Shown here piece by piece: positions 1 to 9,689 of a DNA stretch of 10,029 nucleotides. Positions within the stretch are counted from its first letter, which is position 1, and each line of letters starts with the position of its first letter. Both the position numbers and the translations under genes were made by a program. The stretch lies in assembly GCA_946479705.1 (NCBI GenBank), contig CAMLHI010000052.1, forward strand, positions 1-10,029. The letters run 5' to 3'. The notes beneath the pieces were generated by a model that did no database searches, had not been told where the DNA came from, and saw only the letters and a program-made list of their open reading frames with translations. The DNA is from an uncultured Oxalobacteraceae bacterium. GTDB lineage: Bacteria; Pseudomonadota; Gammaproteobacteria; Burkholderiales; Burkholderiaceae.

Positions 1-835
1 ACACGCGCACCCTGCCCTGCTCGCCTGGCACCTCGATGGCTTCCTTGCCGAGCGCAAGACGCTGGCCTTGCAGGAATCGCTTGGCCAGCTCGTCGGTGAG
101 CACGATGGATGGGAAGCTCGACAGCAGCGCGTCCACCGGCGCCAGCAGGCTGGTCGGCAGTTCCTGCGCGCCGATCTGTTCCAGCGTGACCATGCCGGCG
201 GTGGTGAGCGCGCCGACCTGCGTGCGCCGCAGCGCGTTCAGGTGGGCGCCGCAGCCGAGGGCGTTGCCGATGTCTTCGCCGAGCACGCGGATGTAGGTGC
301 CCTTGCTACAGGTGACCGACAGTTTCAGGAAAGGCGCGCTGTAGTCCAGGAAAGTGAGGTCGAGGATCGTGACCGGACGCGCTTCGCGTTCGAGCGTGAT
401 GCCTTCGCGCGCATATTCGTAATACGCCTTGCCGTCGCGCTTGAGCGCCGAGTACATTGGCGGCACTTGCATGATGGGGCCGCGAAACTGGGCCAGCACC
501 GCATCGATCTGCGCGCGCGTGACGTTCACCTCGCGTGTGGCGATGGCTTCGCCTTCCGTGTCGCCGGTATTGGTGGCGATGCCAAGGTGGACCGTGGTTT
601 CGTAGGTCTTGTCCGCCTCCAGCAAATCCTGCGAGAACTTGGTCGCCTCGCCAAAGCACAGCGGCAACAGGCCGGTGGCGAAGGGGTCGAGCGTGCCGGT
701 GTGCCCGGCTTTCTTGGCGTTGAGGAAGCGCTTGGCCTTGATCAGGGCATCGTTGGACGACAGGCCGACCGGCTTGTCGAGCAGCAGGACGCCATCGACC
801 AGGTCGCGGACGCGTTTGGTGTGGGGTAGTTTCAT
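1..835 (-). CDS. truB: tRNA pseudouridine(55) synthase TruB (3' end cut by window edge)
   Basis: TruB isomerises U55 to pseudouridine in the T-arm of nearly all tRNAs and also acts as a tRNA folding chaperone in the cytoplasm. The frame stays open from the ATG at 835 to the window edge, giving 278 visible residues; E. coli TruB has about 314, so only the end of the C-terminal PUA-like region is missing. The family signature HTGTLDPFATGLLP is present, with the catalytic Asp at residue 50, close to D48 of E. coli. The conserved TYE (Tyr78) and GTYIRVLGEDIG (Tyr181, Arg183) motifs that line the active site are also visible. The gene starts 49 bases after rbfA, and I see no strong Shine-Dalgarno sequence, so it probably relies on operon read-through. 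The order infB-rbfA-truB is the usual proteobacterial one. The identification is firm. Confidence 0.97.
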   Translation of the reverse strand, partial: MKLPHTKRVRDLVDGVLLLDKPVGLSSNDALIKAKRFLNAKKAGHTGTLDPFATGLLPLCFGEATKFSQDLLEADKTYETTVHLGIATNTGDTEGEAIATREVNVTRAQIDAVLAQFRGPIMQVPPMYSALKRDGKAYYEYAREGITLEREARPVTILDLTFLDYSAPFLKLSVTCSKGTYIRVLGEDIGNALGCGAHLNALRRTQVGALTTAGMVTLEQIGAQELPTSLLAPVDALLSSFPSIVLTDELAKRFLQGQRLALGKEAIEVPGEQGRVRV

Positions 836-884
836 TGTCGTGCCAAATGAGGCCGCGCCATGCGGGCGGCAGCCGGGGGAAGGC

Positions 885-1289
885 TTATTCCGCTTTGTCG
901 TCCGGCTCGGCGTCGGCCGCGCGGCTGGCGTTGGCCTGGTCGATCAGCAGGGACATTTCCATGCCGCGCGCGGTCGAGGTGTCGTGCACGAAATGCAGCG
1001 CCGGCAGCGTGTGGATGTGCAAGCGCTTGCCCAACTGGTTGCGGATGAAGCCGGCGGCGGCGTTGAGGCCGTCGATGGTGTTCTTGACCGATTCCTTGTC
1101 GTCCTTGAGCATGGTGAAGTACACCTTGGCATGGGCGTAGTCGGGCGTCAGCTGCACTTCGGCGATGGTGACCATGCCGATGCGCGGGTCCTTGATGCCG
1201 CCGAAGGCGATGATCTCGGCCAGGTCGCGCTGGATCTGGTCGGCCACCCGCAGTCCGCGGGCCGGGATGGTTTTGCTGTGTTTAGCCAT
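885..1289 (-). CDS. rbfA: 30S ribosome-binding factor RbfA
   Basis: RbfA binds the 30S subunit near helix 1 and the 3' end of 16S rRNA, and supports late 30S maturation, especially in the cold. The protein has 134 residues, normal for the family, and forms one type II KH fold. Typical features are the N-terminal [14 protein letters not shown] helix, the central [24 protein letters not shown] strand region (read in two parts) and the helix ending in [15 protein letters not shown], which carries the Ala-x-Gly turn that replaces GxxG in RbfA. The C-terminus ends in an acidic tail (EPDDKAE). The ATG at 1289 has only a weak AAGAG-like ribosome-binding site about 13 bases upstream. The gene lies 81 bases after infB, and that gap holds a strong terminator-like hairpin. 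Expression of rbfA and truB may therefore depend on read-through. Confidence 0.96.
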   Translation of the reverse strand: MAKHSKTIPARGLRVADQIQRDLAEIIAFGGIKDPRIGMVTIAEVQLTPDYAHAKVYFTMLKDDKESVKNTIDGLNAAAGFIRNQLGKRLHIHTLPALHFVHDTSTARGMEMSLLIDQANASRAADAEPDDKAE

Positions 1290-1311
1290 GTTTCTATACT
1301 ACTCTTTACTG

Positions 1312-1357
1312 AAAAACGATGGGGCGCCAACGGCGTGAGCCGCTTGGCGCCCCATCG
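1312..1357 (-). terminator. Intrinsic terminator-like hairpin between infB and rbfA
   Basis: On the minus strand a perfect 14-bp stem is formed by CGATGGGGCGCCAA (1357-1344) and TTGGCGCCCCATCG (1330-1317). The loop can itself fold as CGGC/GCCG. The stem is followed directly by five T (1316-1312). It begins 13 bases after the infB stop codon and ends 22 bases before the rbfA ATG. The shape is that of a Rho-independent terminator. Because rbfA and truB continue in the same direction, it is probably a partial terminator, or an mRNA-end stabilising or processing hairpin. I saw no obvious rbfA promoter in the remaining 22 bases. Confidence 0.8.
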
Positions 1358-1370
1358 GGACCGCAGCCAA

Positions 1371-4199
1371 TTACAGGGTGCGGGCGATCTCTTGAACTTC
1401 GAACACTTCGAGGACGTCGCCGACCTGGATCTCGTTGTAGTTCTTGAGCGACAGGCCGCACTCGAGGCCGGCGCGCACTTCCTTGGCATCGTCCTTGAAG
1501 CGCTTGAGCGAGTCGATCTCGCCGCTCCAGAGCACGATGTTGTTGCGCAGCAGGCGTACCGAGGAGCTGCGCTTGACCACGCCGTCGGTGACCAGGCAAC
1601 CGGCAATCGCGCCGACCTTGGACACCAGGATGACCTGGCGAATCTCGACCTGGCCGGTGACGTGCTCGCGTTTTTCCGGTGCCAGCATGCCCGACAGCGC
1701 CGCCTTGATCTCGTCGATCGCATCGTAAATGATGTTGTAGTAGCGGATGTCCACGCCGTTCGACTCGGCCAGCTTGCGCGCCTGGGCGTCGGCCCGGGCG
1801 TTAAAGCCGATGATGACCGCTTTCGAGGCCACGGCCAGGTTGACGTCGGATTCGGAAATCCCGCCCACCGCCGAGTGCACCACCTGCACGCGCACTTCCG
1901 AGGTCGACAGTTTCTGCAGCGAACCGACCAGCGCTTCGAGCGAACCCTGCACGTCGGTCTTGACGATCATCGGCAGGTTCTTCACTTCGCCTTCGGCCAT
2001 CTGGTCGAACATGTTTTCCAGCTTGGCGGCTTGCTGCCTGGCCAGTTTCACGTCGCGGAACTTACCTTGACGGAACAGACCGATTTCACGCGCCTTGCGC
2101 TCGTCGGCCATGACCATGACTTCTTCACCGGCGACCGGCACTTCGGTCAGGCCCTGGATCTCGACCGGAATCGATGGACCGGCTTCCGCGATGGCCTTGC
2201 CGTTTTCGTCCAGCATGGCGCGCACACGGCCATACGAGGAACCGGCCAGAATCACGTCGCCGCGCTTCAGGGTACCGGACTGCACCAGGATCGTTGCAAC
2301 CGGACCGCGGCCCTTGTCGAGACGGCCTTCGACCACCAGACCGCGCGCTGGCGCGTCGATCGGGGCCTTGAGTTCCAGCACTTCGGCCTGCAGCAGCACC
2401 TGTTCCAGCAGGGCATCGATGCCCTGGCCGGTCTTGGCCGATACCGGCACGAAGGGCGATTCGCCGCCGTATTCTTCCGGCACAACCTGTTCGGCGATCA
2501 GTTCCTGCATCACGCGGTCGACGTTGCCGCCCGGTTTGTCGATCTTGTTGATCGCCACCACCAGGGGTACGCCGGCAGCTTTTGCGTGGGCAATCGCTTC
2601 CTTGGTTTGCGGCATCACGCCATCGTCCGCCGCCACCACCAGGATGACGATGTCGGTGGCCTTGGCGCCGCGGGCACGCATGGCGGTGAACGCCTCGTGA
2701 CCCGGGGTATCGAGGAAGGTGATGATGCCGCGCGGCGTTTCGACGTGGTAAGCGCCGATGTGCTGCGTAATGCCGCCGGCTTCGCCCGACGCCACTTTGG
2801 CGCGACGGATGTAGTCCAGCAGCGAGGTCTTGCCGTGGTCGACGTGGCCCATGACGGTCACGACTGGCGCGCGCGGCGAGGACTCGAAGTGGGCGTGTTC
2901 GCCCTGGTCGGCCAGCAGCGCTTCCGGATCGTCCAGTTCGGCGGCAAAGGCCTTGTGGCCCATTTCCTCGACCAGAATCATGGCCGTTTCCTGGTCCAGC
3001 ACCTGGTTGATGGTGCACATCTGGCCCAGCTTCATCAGCTGCTTGATGACCTCGGAGGCCTTCACGGACATCTTGTGCGCCAGTTCGGCCACGGTGATGG
3101 TTTCAGGGACGTACACGTCCTTGATGACCGCCTCGGTCGGTGCCTGGAAATTGGTTTCGCGGTCGTCGCTGTGCGAAGAGCGGCGGCCCTTGGCGCCACC
3201 GCGCCAGCCGTCACGGCCGGTGCCGGAACCGACATTGCCGCGTGGCTTGATCGAGCCGGGCGCGCCGCGTTTCTTGGCGTCGTCCGACCAGGTCGAGGAG
3301 ACATTGGCCGACTTGATCGACTTCTTGTCCGCGCCGACCGGTTTCTTGTCGTCCTTCTTCTCGCCCGGCTTTTTATCGGCGGGTTTGTGCAGGGTGCCTT
3401 CGGGCGCCTTCGGCTTGAGCGCGGCCACGGGGGCCGGTGCCGGTTCAGGCGCCTTGATGGCGCGCCGCGGCGCATTCATCATGGCCTTGATCTGGGCGAC
3501 TTCGTCAGCGACGGCCTTGCGGGCGCGCTCGTTGGCGGCCACGCGTTCGGCGGCTTCCCTGGCGGCGGTTTCAGCCTTCTTCTTGGCTTCGGCGTCGGCG
3601 GCTTTCTTGCTCTCGTCGTCGGCAGCGTTGGCGCTGGTGGCGGCGGCAGCGGCAGCGACACGCTTGGCTTCGGCTTCGGCTTCGCGCTTGGCGTCCAGCT
3701 CGGCCTGCTTGGCCTGGGCTTCCTTCTCGGCGTCCAGCTTGGCCAGGCGCTCCTGCTTTTCACGCAGGTCCGCTTCCTGGCGGGCGATCAGCTCGGCCTG
3801 GCGGCGCGCTTCTTCTTCGCGGCGCGCCACGTCGGCCGGATCGACCACGGGAGCGGCCGGGGCGGCGGCAGCCGGCGGCGGCGCGACGACATCGTCGCGC
3901 TGCACGAAGGTGCGCTTCTTGCGCACTTCCACCTGGATGGTGCGCGACTTGCCGGTGGCGTCAGCCTGCTTGATCTCGGTGGTTTCCTTGCGGGTCAGCG
4001 TGATCTTTTTCTTTTCGCCAGAATCGGTCGCCGTGCCGTGGGTACGGCGCAGGTGATCGAGCAGCTTGTCCTTATCATCTTTCGACAATGGATCTGACGT
4101 CGAACTTTTCTCGACGCCGGCAGAACGCAGCTGCGTCAGCAGCAAATCTGCAGGCATCTTCAGTTCGGTGGCAAATTGGGCTACGTTGTTACTCGCCAT
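1371..4199 (-). CDS. infB: Translation initiation factor IF2
   Basis: IF2 is the GTPase that brings fMet-tRNA to the 30S P site and drives 50S joining. The protein has 942 residues, somewhat longer than E. coli IF2 (890). An IF2-N domain lies at 1-50. A long Ala/Lys/Glu-rich segment, probably helical or coiled coil, spans about 120-245, followed by a Pro/Lys/Gly-rich linker to about 345. A second IF2-N-type domain spans about 355-415. The G domain has G1 GHVDHGKT (451-458), the switch I region GGITQHIGA (475-483), G3 DTPGHE (497-502), G4 NKID (551-554) and G5 SAK (587-589). The remainder is the beta-barrel and C1/C2 domains that bind fMet-tRNA. The ATG at 4199 follows a good Shine-Dalgarno (AGAGGA, about 5 bases away) and lies 47 bases after nusA. 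The start and identity are firm. Shorter internal-start forms, known in E. coli, cannot be judged here. Confidence 0.98.
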   Translation of the reverse strand: MASNNVAQFATELKMPADLLLTQLRSAGVEKSSTSDPLSKDDKDKLLDHLRRTHGTATDSGEKKKITLTRKETTEIKQADATGKSRTIQVEVRKKRTFVQRDDVVAPPPAAAAPAAPVVDPADVARREEEARRQAELIARQEADLREKQERLAKLDAEKEAQAKQAELDAKREAEAEAKRVAAAAAATSANAADDESKKAADAEAKKKAETAAREAAERVAANERARKAVADEVAQIKAMMNAPRRAIKAPEPAPAPVAALKPKAPEGTLHKPADKKPGEKKDDKKPVGADKKSIKSANVSSTWSDDAKKRGAPGSIKPRGNVGSGTGRDGWRGGAKGRRSSHSDDRETNFQAPTEAVIKDVYVPETITVAELAHKMSVKASEVIKQLMKLGQMCTINQVLDQETAMILVEEMGHKAFAAELDDPEALLADQGEHAHFESSPRAPVVTVMGHVDHGKTSLLDYIRRAKVASGEAGGITQHIGAYHVETPRGIITFLDTPGHEAFTAMRARGAKATDIVILVVAADDGVMPQTKEAIAHAKAAGVPLVVAINKIDKPGGNVDRVMQELIAEQVVPEEYGGESPFVPVSAKTGQGIDALLEQVLLQAEVLELKAPIDAPARGLVVEGRLDKGRGPVATILVQSGTLKRGDVILAGSSYGRVRAMLDENGKAIAEAGPSIPVEIQGLTEVPVAGEEVMVMADERKAREIGLFRQGKFRDVKLARQQAAKLENMFDQMAEGEVKNLPMIVKTDVQGSLEALVGSLQKLSTSEVRVQVVHSAVGGISESDVNLAVASKAVIIGFNARADAQARKLAESNGVDIRYYNIIYDAIDEIKAALSGMLAPEKREHVTGQVEIRQVILVSKVGAIAGCLVTDGVVKRSSSVRLLRNNIVLWSGEIDSLKRFKDDAKEVRAGLECGLSLKNYNEIQVGDVLEVFEVQEIARTL

Positions 4200-4246
4200 T
4201 CAGTCCTCTTTTCTTTGTGTCGAGACAGATGATAAGGTTACTCAAA

Positions 4247-6297
<2,051 letters not shown>

Positions 6298-6302
6298 ACA
6301 GA

Positions 6303-6308
6303 CTCTCC
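6303..6308 (-). promoter_or_regulatory. Ribosome-binding site that fixes the rimP TTG start
   Basis: The minus strand reads GGAGAG, followed by five bases and TTG. It is the only good Shine-Dalgarno in the first 60 bases of the frame, so it decides the start. A small hairpin (TGGCC/GGCCA, 6315-6328) lies just upstream. Confidence 0.75.
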
Positions 6309-6343
6309 AGAACTTGGCCCACAGGCCATCAAAACGATTTACC

Positions 6344-6371
6344 AAAAAAAAAATGGGCATCTGCCCATCTT
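6344..6371 (-). terminator. Intrinsic terminator in the rimP-nusA leader (candidate attenuator)
   Basis: The minus strand has a core stem ATGGGC/GCCCAT with loop AGAT. It can extend to 9 bp by A-U and one G-U pair (AAGATGGGC/GCCCATTTT). The core stem is followed by nine more T (ten in the whole run, 6353-6344). The short, weak stem with a long U tract is a canonical Rho-independent terminator. It lies downstream of the candidate promoter at 6441-6469 and 47 bases before the rimP start, so it would act inside the operon leader. It could also stop transcripts coming from scpB-rluB. Confidence 0.85.
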
Positions 6372-6440
6372 CTTAATTTACAGCCCAGATGAAAGCACTT
6401 ACTTCAGATCACGCTGAGAAGAACTTTTATTAGGCTGCAG

Positions 6441-6469
6441 ATTATAACCTGATATGGGGCTTGCCGCAA
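6441..6469 (-). promoter_or_regulatory. Candidate sigma-70 promoter of the rimP-nusA-infB operon
   Basis: The minus strand has a perfect -10 box TATAAT (6446-6441), exactly 17 bases after TTGCGG (6469-6464). The -35 box matches the TTGACA consensus at only 3 of 6 positions. The predicted start site is about 6434, giving a leader of about 137 bases before the rimP TTG. The surrounding sequence is clearly richer in A+T than the genes. Confidence 0.7.
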
Positions 6470-6486
6470 TCGGCGCCTAGGCCGAT
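6469..6486. repeat. Perfect 6-bp inverted repeat abutting the -35 box
   Basis: ATCGGC (6469-6474) and GCCGAT (6481-6486) flank a 6-base spacer and touch the candidate -35 element. It could be an operator or simply a small hairpin at the end of the rluB transcript. No T run follows, so it is not a canonical terminator. Confidence 0.4.
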
Positions 6487-6518
6487 GAGCAATCAAACAA
6501 CACTTATGATTTTAGAAC

Positions 6519-6545
6519 GGAACGCGGCTCGGGAGCGCGCGTTCC
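6519..6545 (-). terminator. Hairpin behind rluB, possible weak terminator
   Basis: The minus strand has GGAACGCG and CGCGTTCC as a perfect 8-bp stem, and the 11-base loop contains GCTC/GAGC. It lies 10 bases after the rluB stop codon. It is followed only by GTTCTAAAAT, a poor U tract, so termination may be weak or the hairpin may protect the mRNA end. Confidence 0.5.
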
Positions 6546-6555
6546 CCACTTCAAA

Positions 6556-8526
6556 TCAGCCGCGCCGGCCGCGCCGCGGCAAGCCGTGGTCGGCGCTGCG
6601 CGGGCCTTGCGGGCCCTGCGGACGGCGCGAGGAACCGGCGTTGGCGAAACCGAAGGTGGTTTGCAGCGGATCGGGCTGGCGCGGACCTTTGCCGCCGGCA
6701 CCACCGCCACCGCCACCACCGCCACCGCCGCCGCCCGGACGGCCGCGTCCACCGCCCTGCCCGCCTTGCCCGCCCATGCCGGGCGAACGCGGCTGCGCGT
6801 CGAAGGAATTGCCCACGCCGCGCGGACCCTTGGCACGGCCGTTCTGGCCACGCGGATTGCCGTTGCCGTTACCGCCAGCCGGACGGCCGAAGGGATCGGC
6901 GTTGCGGTTGGCATCGACACGGTCGATGCGGTTGCCATCGGAACGCTTGTCTTCATCGTTGTCTTGACGCGATTTTTGTGGCGCCGCGCCTTTTTTCTCG
7001 ACGCCGAAGGCGGCCAGCAGGTCGCGCACATTGTTTTCTTCCAGCTCTTCCCAGCGGCCGCGCTTCAGGCTGGTCGGCAAGGTCATGGCGCCGTAGCGGG
7101 TACGGATCAGGCGCGAAACGGTCAGGCCGACCGCCTCGAACATGCGGCGCACTTCGCGGTTGCGGCCTTCGCCGATGACCACGCGGTACCACTTGTTGAC
7201 GCCTTCGCCGCCGCCATCGGCGATCTTGGTGAAATTGGCCTTGCCGTCATCGAGCTCGACGCCGGCCAGCAGTTTCTGGCGCATGCCTTCTTCCAGCTCG
7301 CCCAGGGTACGCACGGCGTACTCGCGGTCGATGTTGTAGCGCGGGTGCATCAGCCGGTTGGCCAGGTCGCCCGACGTGGTGAACAACAGCAAGCCTTCGG
7401 TATTGAAGTCGAGACGGCCGACGGCCAGCCACTTGCCGGCCTTCATGGTCGGCAAGCGGTCGAATACCGATGGACGGCCTTCCGGATCGTCATGGCTGAC
7501 GATTTCGCCGGCCGGCTTGTGGTACACCAGCACGCGCGGCGGCTTGGCGCTGACTTTCCGGTGAATCAGCTTGCCGTTGATGCGCACCGCATCGGTCGGC
7601 AGGATGCGCTGGCCGATGTGGGCCGGCTCGCCATTGACCGACACGCGGCCGGCGATGATCAGCTCTTCCATGTCGCGGCGCGAACCGAGACCGGCTTCGG
7701 CCAGCACCTTGTGCAGCTTGGGCGCGTCGTCGTCGGAGGTCAGGTCGCGGCGCACCTGCTTGCCCGGCTGGGTGCGCGCACCGTCGTTGGCGTCGAACGC
7801 GTCCGAGGTGACGAAGGAGAACGCGGCATCGGCATCGTTGGGCTTGCCACCCTTGTGGTGCTGCAGGCCGGGATTGCCCTTCTTGTTCTTTTTCGGGCGG
7901 TTGCGGCCTTCGGCCTTGCGTTCCGGGCGCGGACCGCGCTCCGGGCGCTCGGCGCCGGCAGCCTGTTCGGGCGCCGGCTCGGCAGCGGCGCCTTCCGGCG
8001 CGGCTGGCTGTTGCTGCTGCTTGAGGGCGGCGCGCTGGTTGCGCTGTTCACGCATCTGGCGTGGGCCGCGCGGGGTGCGCGGACCGCGCTCCTGGCGTGC
8101 GGCGCTGTCAGGCTCGCCGGCCGATGCGGCTGCCGGCGCTGGCGCAGATGCGATCTCGGCGACGGGAGCGGCGGGCTCGGCTTTCTTCGGTGCGCGCGGC
8201 GTGCGCGCCGGCGCGGCGGCGCCCGGGACATCGGCGACCGGCGCAGCTTCCGCTGGGGCTGGCACAGCCTCGGCGCCAGCTGCGGCCTTGCGCGCGCGCG
8301 GCTTGGGCGGCGCTTTCTCGGCAGCCGGCTCGGCCGAAGCAGCAGCCTCGCCTTCAGCGGCAGGTTTCTTGGCCGCGCGCTTGGGCTTGGCCGGGGCGAC
8401 GCCCGCGGCCGCGTCGGCTTCGATCTGGGCCTTGGTGCGGCGCTTCGGTTTGGCGGGCGTCTCGCCCTGGCCAGCCGCATCGGCGGCGCTCGTCACTGTC
8501 GGTTCGGCGGAATTAGTTGGATTCAT
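6556..8526 (-). CDS. rluB: RluB-family 23S rRNA pseudouridine synthase with long disordered tails
   Basis: Enzymes of the RluB/RsuA group convert specific rRNA uridines to pseudouridine; RluB of E. coli acts on U2605 of 23S rRNA. From the ATG at 8526 the protein has 656 residues, more than twice E. coli RluB (291). Residues 1 to about 265 are rich in Ala, Pro, Lys and Arg and look disordered. An S4 RNA-binding domain follows (about 268-315, [21 protein letters not shown]). The catalytic domain spans about 330-490, with the signature [13 protein letters not shown] and the catalytic Asp at 373. The tail from about 505 is Gly/Arg/Asn-rich, with twelve consecutive Gly at 598-609. The frame is open upstream of 8526, but that part lies inside scpB. 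The start overlaps the scpB end by 14 bases, suggesting coupled translation. RluB is the best assignment; the exact target is inferred from the family. Confidence 0.9.
   Translation of the reverse strand: MNPTNSAEPTVTSAADAAGQGETPAKPKRRTKAQIEADAAAGVAPAKPKRAAKKPAAEGEAAASAEPAAEKAPPKPRARKAAAGAEAVPAPAEAAPVADVPGAAAPARTPRAPKKAEPAAPVAEIASAPAPAAASAGEPDSAARQERGPRTPRGPRQMREQRNQRAALKQQQQPAAPEGAAAEPAPEQAAGAERPERGPRPERKAEGRNRPKKNKKGNPGLQHHKGGKPNDADAAFSFVTSDAFDANDGARTQPGKQVRRDLTSDDDAPKLHKVLAEAGLGSRRDMEELIIAGRVSVNGEPAHIGQRILPTDAVRINGKLIHRKVSAKPPRVLVYHKPAGEIVSHDDPEGRPSVFDRLPTMKAGKWLAVGRLDFNTEGLLLFTTSGDLANRLMHPRYNIDREYAVRTLGELEEGMRQKLLAGVELDDGKANFTKIADGGGEGVNKWYRVVIGEGRNREVRRMFEAVGLTVSRLIRTRYGAMTLPTSLKRGRWEELEENNVRDLLAAFGVEKKGAAPQKSRQDNDEDKRSDGNRIDRVDANRNADPFGRPAGGNGNGNPRGQNGRAKGPRGVGNSFDAQPRSPGMGGQGGQGGGRGRPGGGGGGGGGGGGAGGKGPRQPDPLQTTFGFANAGSSRRPQGPQGPRSADHGLPRRGRRG
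6700..6735 (-). repeat. Poly-glycine-coding GGN microsatellite inside rluB
   Basis: Twelve consecutive glycine codons, made of GGC and GGT, form a short imperfect trinucleotide repeat. It encodes residues 598-609 of the RluB tail. Such tracts can change in length by whole codons without shifting the frame. Confidence 0.85.
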
Positions 8527-9316
8527 CGTTCGTTTCTTGGTTGTGCTGACTGTGCTGACCTGGCGCAGCGTCAACCATGTCTTCTGGCGCTGGGTCGTGA
8601 ATAAGAACTTCAAGAGGTGAAGCATCGGCGGGGGCAGCGGGGGCCGGATCGGAATCCGGTGCCGCGGCGCTGCCGGCGCCATCGTGGGTGGCCGCGGCCG
8701 AAGCCGCCGCCTTGTCAAAATTTTCCTGCAACGCCGCTTCCAGCGCTTCCATCTCGCCGCCGCTCTGGGTGGTGCTGAGCTCCTGCAGGGGCGGCAACTG
8801 GGAAAGCGCACTCAAGCCCAGATCGTCCAGGAACTGCCTGGTCGTGCCCAGCAAAGCCGGCCGGCCCAGCACTTCGCGGTGGCCGACCACATCGATCCAG
8901 CCGCGGTCCTCGAGCATCTTGATCGTCTGCGAATTGACGGTCACGCCGCGGATTTCCTCGATATCGCCGCGGGTCACCGGCTGGCGGTAAGCGATGATGG
9001 CCAGGGTTTCCAGGGTGGCGCGCGAATATTTCTGCGGCTTTTCCGGGCTCAGGCGGTCCAGATAGGGCTTCATTTCCGGCCGGCTCTGGAAACGCCAGCC
9101 GCTGGCCAGGCTGACCACCTCGATGCCGCGGTCGCGCCAGTCGTGGCGCAATTCTTCCAGCATGATCTTGATGGTGTCGGCGCCCACCCCGGCGGCCATG
9201 GCCTTGCCGTGATCGTCCACATCGACAAACAACTTCTTCATTGCATGAATCGACATCGGCTCGCGCGCACACAGCAAAGCGGTTTCGAGGACTCGTTTGG
9301 CCTCATCAGTATTCAT
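8513..9316 (-). CDS. scpB: Segregation and condensation protein B (ScpB)
   Basis: ScpB is the dimeric winged-helix (kite) subunit of the SMC-ScpAB condensin, which compacts and segregates the chromosome. The protein has 267 residues. A first winged-helix region spans about 1-90. The second contains the highly conserved block from Tyr97 to Val125 ([20 protein letters not shown], then GDIEEIRGV), followed by GRPALLGTT (151-159). After about residue 185 comes an acidic Ala/Pro-rich tail that looks disordered and is longer than in compact ScpB proteins. The ATG at 9316 gives the expected N-terminus ([21 protein letters not shown]), but no convincing Shine-Dalgarno precedes it. scpA is not adjacent: the upstream neighbour is glk, on the same strand about 370 bases away. 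The 3' end overlaps rluB by 14 bases, and scpB next to rluB is a common pairing in proteobacteria. Confidence 0.96.
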   Translation of the reverse strand: MNTDEAKRVLETALLCAREPMSIHAMKKLFVDVDDHGKAMAAGVGADTIKIMLEELRHDWRDRGIEVVSLASGWRFQSRPEMKPYLDRLSPEKPQKYSRATLETLAIIAYRQPVTRGDIEEIRGVTVNSQTIKMLEDRGWIDVVGHREVLGRPALLGTTRQFLDDLGLSALSQLPPLQELSTTQSGGEMEALEAALQENFDKAAASAAATHDGAGSAAAPDSDPAPAAPADASPLEVLIHDPAPEDMVDAAPGQHSQHNQETNDESN

Positions 9317-9627
9317 AACGATGTCGGGTGCGGAACGTGCAAATTGAGCGAATTGTGCAGGTAAAACTGTAGAGCGCGACCGGCATCCTGAGACGCTGTC
9401 CGGCGGGGCCTACCATGTTCAAACTGGAATCGGTCGCCCAGGCCGATGCGCGCTGGGCGGAAACAATACGCGGCGAGATGCACTCTGCCGCCGGTGAAAC
9501 GCCAGCTTCGCGCTTCCAAACCGTTGATTTATAAGAGAAACGGGTAATTCGCCGTGGCCACCGCGAAGCTTTCCGCTCCCGGCGCACGCTGCGCGAACGA
9601 TCGACATCGTTTGCTCCAACTGGCGTC

Positions 9628-9658
9628 ATTGTACCCGATAAAACGCAAACGGGGACAA
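9628..9658 (-). promoter_or_regulatory. Candidate promoter upstream of scpB
   Basis: The minus strand has TACAAT (9633-9628, 5 of 6 matches to the -10 consensus), preceded by TTGTCC (9658-9653, 4 of 6 to the -35 consensus) with a 19-base spacer, longer than ideal. The predicted start near 9621 would leave a leader of about 305 bases before scpB. It is the best candidate in this gap, but not a strong one. Confidence 0.45.
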
Positions 9659-9666
9659 TTCAGCCG

Positions 9667-9680
9667 GCCGCGCGCGCGGC
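9667..9680. repeat. GC-only palindrome just downstream of glk
   Basis: GCCGCGCGCGCGGC is a perfect 14-base palindrome, 9 bases after the glk stop codon. It can form a hairpin, but no T run follows on either strand, so a canonical intrinsic terminator is not supported. Confidence 0.4.
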
Positions 9681-9689
9681 GCCGATCGC

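Larger units (their letters stand above)
9317..9689. other. Intergenic region between glk and scpB
   Basis: This stretch of 373 bases has no recognisable gene. It holds a GC-only palindrome behind glk (9667-9680), a candidate promoter (9628-9658) and, on the minus strand, a 62-codon ORF (9419-9607). The ORF's ATG has a GGAG site at 9614-9617, 6 bases upstream. Its protein resembles nothing I know, and third codon positions are much less GC-biased (a little over half G/C by hand count) than in the neighbouring genes. I therefore treat it as unproven. The remainder would be a long scpB leader. Confidence 0.6.

Noticed and set aside
836..884. GC-rich imperfect hairpin between rbfA and truB
   Set aside because: The stem has a bulge and no T run follows, so it is not a convincing terminator. 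Such folds are expected by chance at this GC content.
609..4097. A 1162-codon open frame on the plus strand opposite rbfA and infB
   Set aside because: It lies exactly antisense to well-supported genes. The predicted protein is His/Gly/Asp/Val-rich nonsense with no family features. High-GC genes with strong third-position bias often leave such antisense frames open.
6339..6368. A nine-codon leader peptide (MGRCPFFFW) overlapping the terminator
   Set aside because: Its AAGAAG purine stretch directly abuts the ATG, too close to act as a Shine-Dalgarno, and the residues simply reflect the hairpin and U tract. A ribosome-controlled attenuator is not supported.
6586..8604. A 672-codon open frame on the plus strand opposite rluB
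   Set aside because: It is a shadow of the Ala/Gly-rich rluB codons. The translation is an Ala/Arg/Gly low-complexity string with no domain.
8527..8811. Extension of the rluB frame upstream of 8526 (95 more codons)
   Set aside because: It would lie fully inside scpB in another frame, and its residues are Arg/Pro-rich shadow sequence. The ATG at the scpB end is the sensible start.
9306..9629. A 107-codon minus-strand frame between glk and scpB
   Set aside because: It runs into the scpB start in another frame, has no good ribosome-binding site, and its protein shows no recognisable feature.
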